In this document: piece after piece, positions 42,717 to 50,503 of the stretch
How the letters are laid out: the number at the start of each line of letters is the position of its first letter
Position numbering within the stretch: the stretch's first letter is position 1
Assembly: GCF_029714365.1 (NCBI RefSeq)
Contig: NZ_CP121659.1
Location: 3,756,501 to 3,820,500 of the forward strand
Length of the DNA stretch: 64,000 nucleotides
Origin: Sinorhizobium terangae
GTDB lineage: Bacteria > Pseudomonadota > Alphaproteobacteria > Rhizobiales > Rhizobiaceae
Reading direction: 5' to 3'
The notes under the pieces: model-generated
Told to the model about the DNA's origin: nothing
Seen by the model: only the letters and a program-made list of their open reading frames with translations
The model's database searches: none
Made by a program: the position numbers and the translations under genes

Positions 42717-42854
42717 ATGAAGATCCGCCAGAAGATCATGGAATACGCAAAGTTGCGCCGCGCTGTCCGCGAGCTGAACGCTCTCGACGATCGTGTGCTG
42801 AGCGACATCGGTATTTCCCGTTCTCAGATTCAAGCCGCCGTTTTCGGCCGCTAA
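42717..42854 (+). CDS. DUF1127 small protein
   Basis: 45 residues: MKIRQKIMEYAKLRRAVREL, then NALDDRVLSDIGISRSQIQA. This is the arginine-rich DUF1127 (YjiS-like) fold; short alphaproteobacterial members have been tied to phosphate, carbon and RNA regulation. GGAG lies 8 bases ahead of the ATG. It is a separate unit, 175 bases after pheA. Confidence 0.9.
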   Translation: MKIRQKIMEYAKLRRAVRELNALDDRVLSDIGISRSQIQAAVFGR

Positions 42855-42866
42855 TAACAAAAGTCC

Positions 42867-42908
42867 TGCAGCGACCAGCGCGCGTCGCAAAAGATGCGCG
42901 GCGCTGTT
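42867..42908 (+). repeat. ABC-type mosaic repeat, partial copy
   Basis: TGCAGCGACCAGCGCGCGTC, GCAAAAGAT, GCGCGGCGCTGTT: right-hand part only, just after the DUF1127 stop. Confidence 0.5.
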
Positions 42909-42971
42909 AAGTCTTCCGCACCCCGCCGGTATTCCGTGCGGGGTGCGAGTGTTTTATCCGCAGCAAATGCG

Positions 42972-43340
42972 TCAGTCGTCGTAAAGACAAACCCTGAGGC
43001 GGTGGCCGTCGGGATCGAGTGCGACGAATGTCGGGCCAAAATCCATTTTCGTCAGTTCCTGCGCGATCGGCAGGCCCATCGCCCGCCACTCCTCGTAGTG
43101 CACGCGCACGGCCTCTTCCCCTTCCATCATGAACGCCAGTTCGGAACGGCCGCCCGCTACCGACGGTTTTGGTGCAACGGATTCCTGTGCCCAGAGCCCC
43201 AGCGTGAAGCCGCCGGGCAGTTCAAAGGAGGAGAAGGTCGGGAAAGCGACAGTCGGCTCCCTGCCCAGAAGCTTGCTGTAGAAATCGACGCTCGCGAGCG
43301 GGTTCGCGACGTAGAGCACAATCAGATTGGGTTTTGCCAT
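42972..43340 (-). CDS. VOC-superfamily (glyoxalase-like) protein
   Basis: 122 residues: NLIVLYVANPLASVDFYSKLLG, FELPGGFTLGLWAQ, MDFGPTFVALDPDGHRLRVC. Typical vicinal-oxygen-chelate repeat pair; catalytic role unknown. GGAGG precedes the ATG at 43340. A perfect palindrome 39 bases upstream and the WYL-regulator gene immediately upstream on the same strand suggest that regulator controls it. Confidence 0.88.
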   Translation of the reverse strand: MAKPNLIVLYVANPLASVDFYSKLLGREPTVAFPTFSSFELPGGFTLGLWAQESVAPKPSVAGGRSELAFMMEGEEAVRVHYEEWRAMGLPIAQELTKMDFGPTFVALDPDGHRLRVCLYDD

Positions 43341-43378
43341 GTTCGGCCTCCTTGGTTGGAGGCCGCAAACTAGCGCAG

Positions 43379-43403
43379 GCTGCTGACAATTTTTGTCAGC
43401 AGC
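43379..43403. promoter_or_regulatory. Perfect palindrome upstream of the VOC gene
   Basis: GCTGCTGACA (43379-43388), ATTTT, TGTCAGCAGC (43394-43403). Position, between the regulator stop and the VOC start, suits an operator. It could also act as a weak terminator for the regulator gene. Confidence 0.6.
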
Positions 43404-43424
43404 GGTGTGCCCGCGTCTCATCTC

Positions 43425-44111
43425 TCAGCCGGGGGCCGCGTGCTGCGCAGCGCGCCAGTTCTTGAGCAGGGCCTGGCGGCGGCGCGGGTAGCGCTGATCG
43501 CTCACCTGCGCACCACTGATCCGGTCCGTCCGGAAATGGCGAAAGTCCTGCCTGAGTTCGCACCAGGCGACCAGCACGCGCACCTGTTCGAAGAAACCGA
43601 GCGCAAAAGGCCAGACCATGCGGCGGCTTTCGCTCCCCTCGTTGTCGACATAGCTGATATCGAGCTTGCGCTCGCTGCGGATCGCCTTGCGCAGGAGGGC
43701 GAGATCGATGCCTTCGGCGATCGGTGCGCGCGGCCCGACGAGAAGGGGCGAGGCGTCGAGACTTTCGCGCATATCGGGCGGCAGAACGGAAGCGATCTTG
43801 GCAAGCGCGTCGGCGGCCGCGATTGCGAGGCGGCTGTCGCCGCGTTTCGCCACCCAGCGCGAGCCGAGCACCAGCGCCTCGACTTCTTCTTCCGAAAACA
43901 TCATCGGCGGCAGCAGGAATCCCGGCTTCAGAACATAGCCGAGGCCCGGTTCCCCCTCGATGTGGGCACCCTGGGCCTGCAGGCTGGCGATGTCCCGGTA
44001 GAGCGTCCTGAGGCTGACGCCGGTCTCCTCCGCCAGCCGTCGGCCGCTCACCGGCAGACGGTGCCGTCGCAGCAGCTGCAGGAGATCGAGCAAGCGTTCC
44101 GATCTGGACAT
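43425..44111 (-). CDS. YafY-like HTH/WYL-domain regulator
   Basis: 228 residues. N-terminal HTH_11 (MSRSERLLDLLQLLRRHR, then ETGVSLRTLYRDIASLQAQG) and a C-terminal WYL domain (LDISYVDNEGSESRRMVWPFALGFFEQVRVLVAWCELRQDFRHF), the combination of YafY/DeoR-like regulators often found beside VOC or SRPBCC genes. GGAGA lies ahead of the ATG. It lies between nudC and the VOC gene on the same strand. Confidence 0.9.
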   Translation of the reverse strand: MSRSERLLDLLQLLRRHRLPVSGRRLAEETGVSLRTLYRDIASLQAQGAHIEGEPGLGYVLKPGFLLPPMMFSEEEVEALVLGSRWVAKRGDSRLAIAAADALAKIASVLPPDMRESLDASPLLVGPRAPIAEGIDLALLRKAIRSERKLDISYVDNEGSESRRMVWPFALGFFEQVRVLVAWCELRQDFRHFRTDRISGAQVSDQRYPRRRQALLKNWRAAQHAAPG

Positions 44112-44145
44112 GGCTTCTTTCTCTCCGCGCGAGGCGACCGGCCGG

Positions 44146-45126
44146 TCAGCTCCGCTCGGGCCAGGCCAGCCAGTCGCGCATCAACTGGTGGGCAATCGCC
44201 CCCTTCGGCGGCGGGATGTGTTCGTCTCCGGTGTCGGCCACACCGGTCGTGCGCTCCAGCATCGCTTCGGTCTCCGCGCGCGTGAACCAGCGGACGTCTT
44301 CGAGCTCCTGTTCGTCGCGTTTAATGACAGTCGATTTGGCCTCTGCGTAGCAGCCGATCATCAGCGAATGCGGCAGCGGCCAGGGCTGCGAGGCATGGTA
44401 GCGGACCCGGCCGATGCGGATACCCGATTCCTCCTGCGTTTCCCGGCGCACGGCGTTTTCGATCGTTTCGCCCGGTTCGACGAAGCCGGCAAGGCAGGAA
44501 TACATGCCCGGCGGAAAATGCGGACTGCGGCCGAGCAGGCAGAGATCGCGCTCGAGATCGATTGTCAGCATGATGACGACGGGGTCGGTGCGGGGAAAGA
44601 CCATGTGGTTGCAGGCCGTGCATACGCGCCGGTAACCACCCGCCGCGCCGTCCATCGGCCCGCCACAGCGGCCGCAGAACCGGTTGTTGGCGTTCCAGAC
44701 GATCAGGCTGGAGCCTTGCGCGAACTGGCCGAGCAATTCCTCCGGCAGCATCTGCTGGCGGTAGAGCGTTCGCGCATCGGCGATCTTGAACGGCTCGGGC
44801 AAGTTCTCTTCAGTGAGCCCCGACGGCACGGCAAGCCGCGGCTCGCCGTTCGGCAGAAAACCGAGCAGAATCGCCTCGTCGAGTGCCGGTTCGAGGCCTT
44901 CGAGCTCATAGGGCGCGAAGAGCGGATCGATGATCTTCTCGTCGTGCTTGACGATCAGCTTCGCGCCGGAAAAGGCGAGGAAATGTGCGCCCGGATGCCT
45001 CGACGCCACCTCGACGCAATCGTCGGGACGGTGCTCGGACTGGCGGTCCAGGTGATTTTCCGCAAAGGCGACGAGGGTGCTCGGCTCCGGATGCGGGCTT
45101 CGAAGGTCAAAGATCGATTTCGTCAT
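44146..45126 (-). CDS. nudC: NAD+ diphosphatase (NudC)
   Basis: 326 residues. Hydrolyses NADH/NAD to NMN and AMP and can remove NAD caps from RNA. Three parts: N-terminal domain, zinc ribbon (CGRCGG...CTAC, about 150-170) and the Nudix domain with box GFVEPGETIENAVRRETQEE plus the NudC signature SQPWPLPHS. It begins 2 bases after the HIT gene, so the two form an operon of nucleotide-cleaning enzymes. Confidence 0.94.
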   Translation of the reverse strand: MTKSIFDLRSPHPEPSTLVAFAENHLDRQSEHRPDDCVEVASRHPGAHFLAFSGAKLIVKHDEKIIDPLFAPYELEGLEPALDEAILLGFLPNGEPRLAVPSGLTEENLPEPFKIADARTLYRQQMLPEELLGQFAQGSSLIVWNANNRFCGRCGGPMDGAAGGYRRVCTACNHMVFPRTDPVVIMLTIDLERDLCLLGRSPHFPPGMYSCLAGFVEPGETIENAVRRETQEESGIRIGRVRYHASQPWPLPHSLMIGCYAEAKSTVIKRDEQELEDVRWFTRAETEAMLERTTGVADTGDEHIPPPKGAIAHQLMRDWLAWPERS

Positions 45127-45128
45127 CT

Positions 45129-45533
45129 TCAGAGATTTTCCAGAATTCGTGCTGCGAATGCCTGCTGCTCATCGGCCGGCCACGGCTCGGCCTTGCCGAA
45201 GCCCCAAACCGGTCCCGGCCAGTTCGGATCGCCTTCCCGGCGGGCTATGATATGCACATGAAGCTGGCGGACGATATTGCCGAGCGCGCCGATATTGATC
45301 TTGTCGGCGGCGGTGATCTTCTTGAGCGCTGTTGCCACCAAGTTGGTCTCGAAGGTTAGCATCGTCTGGTCGAGGGGTGACAGCTCGAAAATCTCGGTCA
45401 CGTTCGGGCGCTGGGGAATGAGGATCAGCCACGGCCAACGGCGGTCGTTCATCAGCCGCAACTGGCACAGCCCGATAGAGGCGATCGGGATGCCGTCGCG
45501 CTGAAGTCGCTCGTCAAGAGGGAAGGTCGTCAA
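45129..45533 (-). CDS. HIT-family hydrolase
   Basis: 134 residues with the histidine triad segment QLHVHIIAR, slightly altered from HxHxHxx. The N-terminal CQLRLMNDRRWPWLILIPQR is typical of the DUF/HIT branch found in alphaproteobacteria. Likely hydrolyses nucleoside phosphate derivatives. First gene of the HIT-nudC operon. Confidence 0.87.
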   Translation of the reverse strand: MTTFPLDERLQRDGIPIASIGLCQLRLMNDRRWPWLILIPQRPNVTEIFELSPLDQTMLTFETNLVATALKKITAADKINIGALGNIVRQLHVHIIARREGDPNWPGPVWGFGKAEPWPADEQQAFAARILENL

Positions 45534-45551
45534 CGGATTCTCCTAGCCAGG

Positions 45552-45612
45552 AGCGGGATGAGGAAAAGTGTGTTCGGTTTTCCGCCCGCATCCCGCGTCT
45601 CAACTTGTTAGA
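45552..45612. repeat. RIME-like repeat, single palindrome
   Basis: AGCGGGATGAGGAAAAGTG, then CGGTTTTCCGCCCGCATCCC and GCGTCT; only the first palindrome of the two-palindrome unit is present. Confidence 0.65.
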
Positions 45613-45666
45613 AGGCGCGGATTCGCCTTGTTTTTTATATCGATACCAGTTTTTTGATGCCTTGGC

Positions 45667-45695
45667 TTGCATTTGCTTGCGATATTGCCGATATG
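45667..45695 (+). promoter_or_regulatory. Putative promoter of the SRP RNA
   Basis: TTGCAT (45667-45672), 17 bases, GATATG (45690-45695), just ahead of the RNA 5' end. Confidence 0.45.
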
Positions 45696-45701
45696 GAGGC
45701 C

Positions 45702-45801
45702 GGGAGGTTGGTGGTGGACGAGCCACTCGCCAACCGGGTCAGGTCCGGAAGGAAGCAGCCCTAACGAGCCCCGGCACGGGTCATCGTGCCAGCCTCCCAC
45801 C
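45702..45801 (+). ncRNA. ffs: Signal recognition particle RNA (4.5S, small type)
   Basis: Contains the universal domain IV core GTCAGGTCCGGAAGGAAGCA followed by GCCCTAAC, with the GGAA tetraloop. The ends pair: GGGAGG (45702-45707) with CCTCCC (45793-45798). Length about 100 fits the small alphaproteobacterial form. It lies 55 bases before dnaX, a common location in alphaproteobacteria. The exact ends are estimated from pairing. Confidence 0.92.
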
Positions 45802-45855
45802 TTATCTTCGTATCTCCGTCCTGTCGGGACAAGAGTTCGAGCAGCGGCAGGGTCG

Positions 45856-47721
45856 ATGAGCGACGAAAAGTCCATTTCATCCGAGCAGAAGCCAGCCGCC
45901 TACCGTGTTCTGGCGCGTAAATATCGGCCCAAGGACTTCTCCGACCTTATGGTCGGGCAGGAGCCGATGGTGCGCACGCTTACCAACGCCTTCGAGACCG
46001 GCCGCATCGCCCAGGCCTACATGCTGACGGGTGTGCGCGGCGTCGGCAAGACGACGACGGCCCGCATCCTGGCGCGCGCGCTCAACTACAAGACCGCCGA
46101 AATCGACAAGCCGACGATCGAACTGCGTGTGCCGGGCGAGCATTGCCAGGCGATCATGGACGGCCGCCATGTCGACGTGATCGAGATGGACGCCGCATCG
46201 CACACCGGCATCGACGACATCCGCGAGATCATCGAGCAGGTGCGCTACCGCCCGGTTTCCGCCCGCTACAAGGTCTATATCATCGACGAAGTGCACATGC
46301 TCTCGACGCAGGCCTTCAACGGCCTGTTGAAGACGCTCGAGGAGCCGCCGGAGCATGTGAAGTTCATCTTCGCGACCACCGAAATCCGCAAGGTTCCGAT
46401 TACCGTCCTGTCGCGCTGCCAGCGTTTCGACCTGCGCCGCATCGGCGCATCGGACCTTGTCGGTCTCTTCTCCACCATTCTCGTCAAAGAGGGCGTGCCT
46501 TTCGATCCGGACGCGCTCGCGATGGTCGCGCGCGCCGCCGAAGGTTCGGCGCGCGACGGCCTGTCGCTGCTCGACCAGGCGATCGCCCACGGCGGCGGCT
46601 CGGTCGAGCTTGAAACCGTGCGCTCGATGCTCGGGCTTGCCGACCGTGCCCGCATCGTCGATCTCTTCGAGCATATCGTCAAAGGCGACGTGACGGCGGC
46701 GCTTCAGGAGTTCGCCGCGCAGTACGAGGCGGGCGCCAATCCCACCGTTGTGCTGACGGACCTTGCCGACTTCACCCATCTTGTCACGCGGATGAAATAT
46801 GTTCCTGACGCGGCGAACGACCAGTCGCTGAGCGAGATCGAGCGCCTGCGCGGTGCCGAATTCGCTGACAGTGTCGCGGTGACGGCACTTTCGCGCATCT
46901 GGCAGATGCTTTTGAAGGGCATCCCCGAGGCGGAAAGCTCGTCGCGCCCCGCGGGTGCCGCGGAAATGGTGCTGATCAGGCTCGCTCATGCCGCCCATTT
47001 GCCGTCGCCGGAAGACGCAGCACGGCGGCTCTTGGAGCTTGCCGATGGCGAGGGGCCGGCCGGTCGTCCGGCGCCGCGTACCAATGGCGGCGGAAGTCAG
47101 GCGCAGTCAGGCTTGTCGACGCAGGCGCGTTCCGTCGAAGCCGCGCCGGTTCAGCGCGCGTCGAACAACGGCGCCACCATGCTGCGTGCCGTGCCGGATG
47201 CTGCGCCCCAGCCGATAAGCGTCGGGCGCATCGAGGAACGGCCGGTACCGGCCCCTGCCGCGAAGGCGGAGCCGAAGGTTACGGTCAACTCGATCAGCGA
47301 TATCGTCGATCTCTGCGGAAAGAACAGGGACATCAAGCTGAAGACGCTGGTGCGCGGCTTCGTGAGACTCGTGCACATCGAGCCCGGCCGCCTCGACGTC
47401 AATGTGCCGGACGATGCGCCGAAGACGCTGCTTGGCGAACTCGCCGTCAAGCTCAAGGAATGGACCGGCATCCACTGGGTCGTCAGTTACAGCCGCGAAC
47501 CGGGCGAACCGACCCTTGTCGAGGCCGAGCAGCGTGCGCAGGAACAGCGGGTCAACGACGCCCGCCAGGATCCCGACGTCGCGGCAATTCTCGCGCGCTT
47601 TCCGGGCGCGAGGATCACCGACGTGCGCATCCGTGCGGCGGAACAGGAAATCGAAACCGTCGCTCCGGCGGCGGCTGAATCGGAAGACGGCGATATCGTC
47701 CCCGGCGACGACATCGAATAA
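45856..47721 (+). CDS. dnaX: DNA polymerase III subunits gamma/tau
   Basis: 621 residues. Clamp-loader ATPase: Walker A GVRGVGKTTTAR (about residue 58), Walker B IIDEVHMLS, sensor region FATTEIRKVPITVLSRCQRF. Domain III follows, then a variable linker (about 410-480) and a C-terminal tau-like region (NSISDIVDLCGKNRDIKLKT). The zinc module before the SRC motif keeps one of the four usual cysteines (LNYKT...GEHCQAIMDG). No A-rich slippery site for a programmed frameshift is seen, so only the long form is expected from this reading. Start MSDEKS follows GGCAGGG. Confidence 0.95.
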   Translation: MSDEKSISSEQKPAAYRVLARKYRPKDFSDLMVGQEPMVRTLTNAFETGRIAQAYMLTGVRGVGKTTTARILARALNYKTAEIDKPTIELRVPGEHCQAIMDGRHVDVIEMDAASHTGIDDIREIIEQVRYRPVSARYKVYIIDEVHMLSTQAFNGLLKTLEEPPEHVKFIFATTEIRKVPITVLSRCQRFDLRRIGASDLVGLFSTILVKEGVPFDPDALAMVARAAEGSARDGLSLLDQAIAHGGGSVELETVRSMLGLADRARIVDLFEHIVKGDVTAALQEFAAQYEAGANPTVVLTDLADFTHLVTRMKYVPDAANDQSLSEIERLRGAEFADSVAVTALSRIWQMLLKGIPEAESSSRPAGAAEMVLIRLAHAAHLPSPEDAARRLLELADGEGPAGRPAPRTNGGGSQAQSGLSTQARSVEAAPVQRASNNGATMLRAVPDAAPQPISVGRIEERPVPAPAAKAEPKVTVNSISDIVDLCGKNRDIKLKTLVRGFVRLVHIEPGRLDVNVPDDAPKTLLGELAVKLKEWTGIHWVVSYSREPGEPTLVEAEQRAQEQRVNDARQDPDVAAILARFPGARITDVRIRAAEQEIETVAPAAAESEDGDIVPGDDIE

Positions 47722-47763
47722 TCGCTGCTTCTTGGAAGAGATTACGAAAGACAGGAGATGACG

Positions 47764-48087
47764 ATGCGCGACATCATGGGCATGATGGGCAAGGTCAAGG
47801 AAATGCAGGCCAAGATGGAGAAGATGCAGGCGGAAATCGCCGCGCTCGAAGTCGACGGCACATCCGGCGGCGGGCTCGTCACGGTCCGCCTCGATGGCAA
47901 GGGCCAGATGAAAAGCCTGAAGATCGATCCCTCGCTCTTCAAGGAAGACGATGTCGAGATCCTCGAAGACCTGATCGTTGCCGCGCACAAGGACGCCAAG
48001 GACAAGGCGGAAGCCGTGCAGGCGGAAAAGACCCGCGAGCTGACCGCCGGCCTGCCGATCCCGCCCGGCATGAAGCTGCCGTTCTGA
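47764..48087 (+). CDS. YbaB/EbfC nucleoid-associated protein
   Basis: 107 residues: [20 protein letters not shown] at the N-terminus and [15 protein letters not shown] at the end, as in YbaB. Binds DNA as a dimer. The ATG at 47764 has AGGAG 6 bases upstream, better than the one at 47758. It lies between dnaX and recR, the standard arrangement. Confidence 0.93.
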   Translation: MRDIMGMMGKVKEMQAKMEKMQAEIAALEVDGTSGGGLVTVRLDGKGQMKSLKIDPSLFKEDDVEILEDLIVAAHKDAKDKAEAVQAEKTRELTAGLPIPPGMKLPF

Positions 48088-48185
48088 CTAAGCGGACCTG
48101 TCGAGCCGTTGGCGGCCGCGATCGCCGTGCGCTGATTGGCGTCAAAGCGATTCCGTTTGCCGATGAATTGAGCTAAAAGCCCGGC

Positions 48186-48791
48186 ATGGCAAAGCGAGTC
48201 ACCGGCCCCGAAATCGAAAAACTCATCCAGCTCCTGGCGAAGGTGCCGGGCCTCGGGCCGCGGTCCGCGCGGCGGGCCGCACTGCACCTCGTCAAGAAGA
48301 AGGAGCAACTGCTCGGCCCGCTCGCGGACGCGATGGGCGAGGCGCATCGCAAGGTCCGCATCTGCTCCTGCTGCGGCAATGTCGACACGATCGATCCGTG
48401 CACGGTGTGCACGGACGAGCGGCGTGACCAGTCCGTGATCATCGTCGTCGAGGATGTCGCCGACCTTTGGGCGCTGGAGCGCGCCGGCGCGATGAACGCC
48501 GCCTATCATGTGCTCGGCGGCACGCTGTCGCCGCTCGATGGTATCGGGCCGGACGATCTCAACATCAAGGGCCTGGTCGATCGTGTCGCCAAGGGTGGCG
48601 TGCGCGAGCTGATCATCGCCGTCAATGCGACGGTCGAGGGGCAGACGACGGCGCACTACATCACCGACCAGCTCGAAGGCATGGAGGTGAAAATCACGCG
48701 TCTCGCCCATGGCGTTCCTGTCGGTGGCGAGCTTGACTATCTTGACGAAGGCACGCTCGCCGCTGCGCTCAGGGCGCGCACCTCCATTTGA
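48186..48791 (+). CDS. recR: Recombination protein RecR
   Basis: 201 residues. Helix-hairpin-helix ([20 protein letters not shown]), zinc finger [16 protein letters not shown] (about 57-72) and Toprim domain ([15 protein letters not shown]...). Loads RecA at gaps with RecO and RecF. No strong ribosome site precedes the ATG. The short distance to ybaB suggests one transcript. Confidence 0.95.
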   Translation: MAKRVTGPEIEKLIQLLAKVPGLGPRSARRAALHLVKKKEQLLGPLADAMGEAHRKVRICSCCGNVDTIDPCTVCTDERRDQSVIIVVEDVADLWALERAGAMNAAYHVLGGTLSPLDGIGPDDLNIKGLVDRVAKGGVRELIIAVNATVEGQTTAHYITDQLEGMEVKITRLAHGVPVGGELDYLDEGTLAAALRARTSI

Positions 48792-48856
48792 AGGGATGCA
48801 GATGCGTTTGAGATCTCGTGTTCGCTTGTGGTTTGCCGGTTTTCTTGCTGAGACAA

Positions 48857-49028
48857 CCCCCCTCTGCCCTGCCGGGCATCTCCACCACAAGGGGAGAGAT
48901 CAGGTCGGAGCGAGCGCTCGATCCGGCAACATCGCCGCTGCGAATGCCACTCGTACCGCGGGGAGAAGTGGTTGCCGCCCGCCAATCTCCCCCCCTGTGG
49001 GGGAGATGCCCGGCAGGGCAGAGGGGGG
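48857..49028. mobile_element. Palindromic MITE-like element inserted in a coding region
   Basis: Inverted ends of about 44 bases: left arm 48857-48900 (CCCCCCTCTGCCCTGCCGGG, CATCTCCACCACAAGGGG) and right arm about 48985-49028, whose complement begins CCCCCCTCTGCCCTGCCGGG and continues CATCTCC. The core is about 84 bases. Total about 172. The reading frame stays open through it. It has no coding capacity of its own. Confidence 0.75.
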
Positions 49029-50271
49029 TAAGCGCCGGGTTCGCCTGCTCGCAGTGGTTGCCGCGTTCCTTGTCCTCCACCTTCCCGCTCACGCAGCCTC
49101 CAAGGCCGACGTGGAAAGCCAGTTCCGCCAGTGGCTGCAGAACGACCTATGGCCCGAAGCGCAGAAGTCCGGCATTTCCGCAGCGTCCTTCAAGGCGGCC
49201 TTTGCCGATGTGAAGCTTAATTGGGATCTGCCCGACCTTGCTCCTCCCGGTTTTCCCAAGGCGAAGGAGCGCAAGCAAAGCCAGGCGGAGTTTTCATCGC
49301 CCGGTTCCTATTTTTCCGAGAAGCGCCTGCAGGGATTGGCGGCGACCGGTCGGAGCCTCGCCTCCGCCCATGCCTCGACCTTGAAGCGCATCGAAACAAC
49401 GTATGGCGTTCCCGGTCCGATCGTGCTCGCCATCTGGGGCCGAGAATCCGGCTTTGGCCGGGCCAAGATCCCGCACCCCATCATGGACGTTTTGGCGACC
49501 AAGGCCTTCATGTCGACGCGGCCCGAGCTTTTCCGGCGCGAACTGATCGCCGCGCTCCACATTCTGGATAGCGGCGACGTGCGCGAGGCGGAAATGCGCG
49601 GTTCCTGGGCCGGCGCCATGGGCCAGCCGCAGTTCCTGCCGTCGAGCTTCCTGAAATACGCCGTGGATTTCGACGGCGACGGCCGCCGCGACATCTGGAA
49701 TTCGGTGCCGGACAGTCTGGCTTCGATCGCCAATTATCTCTCGCAGAAAGGCTGGCAAGCTGGCCGCGACTGGGGCTTTGAAGTCTTGATCCCCGAAGGT
49801 GTCTCCTGCGCCCAGGAGGGCCCGGATCTTGCCCGGCCGATCGCCGACTGGGCCGGCATGGGGATCGGGCGCATCTCCGGCAAGGCCTTTCCATCGGTGG
49901 AGCGCGCGGCGGCCGGCATGATGCTGGTGCCGGCCGGCACCCATGGGCCGCAATTCATCGTCACGCCGAACTTCTATGTGATCAAGGAATACAACAACTC
50001 GGATCTCTATGCGCTTTTCATCGGCAACCTCGCCGATCGCATCGCTTCCGGCGGCGGCGCCTTCCGTGGAGAGTGGGGCGATGTCGGAAACATGCTGCGT
50101 TCCGACGTGCTGGCGATGCAGAAGGCGCTCGTCTCGATGGGCTACGACGTCGGCAAGGTCGATGGCCTGCCCGGCTATAAGACGCGCCGGTCGCTCGGCG
50201 ACTGGCAGGCGAAGAACGGCCTGTCCGCTACCTGTTTTCCGGCCGCGTCGCTGAAGGCGAAGCTGCGGTGA
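49006..50271 (+). CDS. Lytic murein transglycosylase, MltB type, with peptidoglycan-binding domain
   Basis: 421 residues from 49006. Signal peptide (KRRVRLLAVVAAFLVLHLP, cleavage after AHA), SLT_3 catalytic domain with the catalytic Glu in AIWGRESGFGR, AGAMGQPQFLPSSFLKYAVD, and a C-terminal PG_binding_1 domain (RSDVLAMQKALVSMGYDVG). Cleaves glycan strands to 1,6-anhydroMurNAc ends. The start is unusual: an older start is probably the ATG at 48802 (AAGGG ahead; MRLRSRVRLWFAGFL), but a 172-base palindromic element now follows it. The ATG at 49006 lies inside the element's right arm, directly after GGGGGAG, and restores a good signal peptide. Confidence 0.85.
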   Translation: MPGRAEGGKRRVRLLAVVAAFLVLHLPAHAASKADVESQFRQWLQNDLWPEAQKSGISAASFKAAFADVKLNWDLPDLAPPGFPKAKERKQSQAEFSSPGSYFSEKRLQGLAATGRSLASAHASTLKRIETTYGVPGPIVLAIWGRESGFGRAKIPHPIMDVLATKAFMSTRPELFRRELIAALHILDSGDVREAEMRGSWAGAMGQPQFLPSSFLKYAVDFDGDGRRDIWNSVPDSLASIANYLSQKGWQAGRDWGFEVLIPEGVSCAQEGPDLARPIADWAGMGIGRISGKAFPSVERAAAGMMLVPAGTHGPQFIVTPNFYVIKEYNNSDLYALFIGNLADRIASGGGAFRGEWGDVGNMLRSDVLAMQKALVSMGYDVGKVDGLPGYKTRRSLGDWQAKNGLSATCFPAASLKAKLR

Positions 50272-50297
50272 TGCACGCTCGTGGGATTCGTTGCGTC

Positions 50298-50485
50298 CGC
50301 CCCTCATCCGCCTGCCGGCACCTTCTCCCCGCAAGCGGGCGAAGGGACAAGCGGCGACGCCTCGGCTCCTCGACCGATCCGATACAAAGAGGGGCCACAG
50401 CTTCCTCACGCTAACCCTCTCCCCGCATGCGGGGAGAGGGTTAGCGTGAGGGGCAAACACGCGTCCTGCGCGGGGATGAGGCGCG
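50298..50485. repeat. Mosaic element with a 48-base perfect palindrome
   Basis: 50404-50451 is a perfect palindrome (CCTCACGCTAACCCTCTCCC, CGCATGCG, then its complement). Outer ends CCCCTCATCCG (from about 50299) and GGGGATGAGG (about 50473) also mirror each other. It fills the convergent gap between the transglycosylase and MFS genes and could terminate both. Confidence 0.7.
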
Positions 50486-50503
50486 ACCGGGTTGGGCTAC
50501 CTC

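Noticed and set aside
45856..47721. Programmed frameshift in dnaX giving a gamma subunit
   Set aside because: No A-rich heptamer such as A AAA AAG is seen in the frame.
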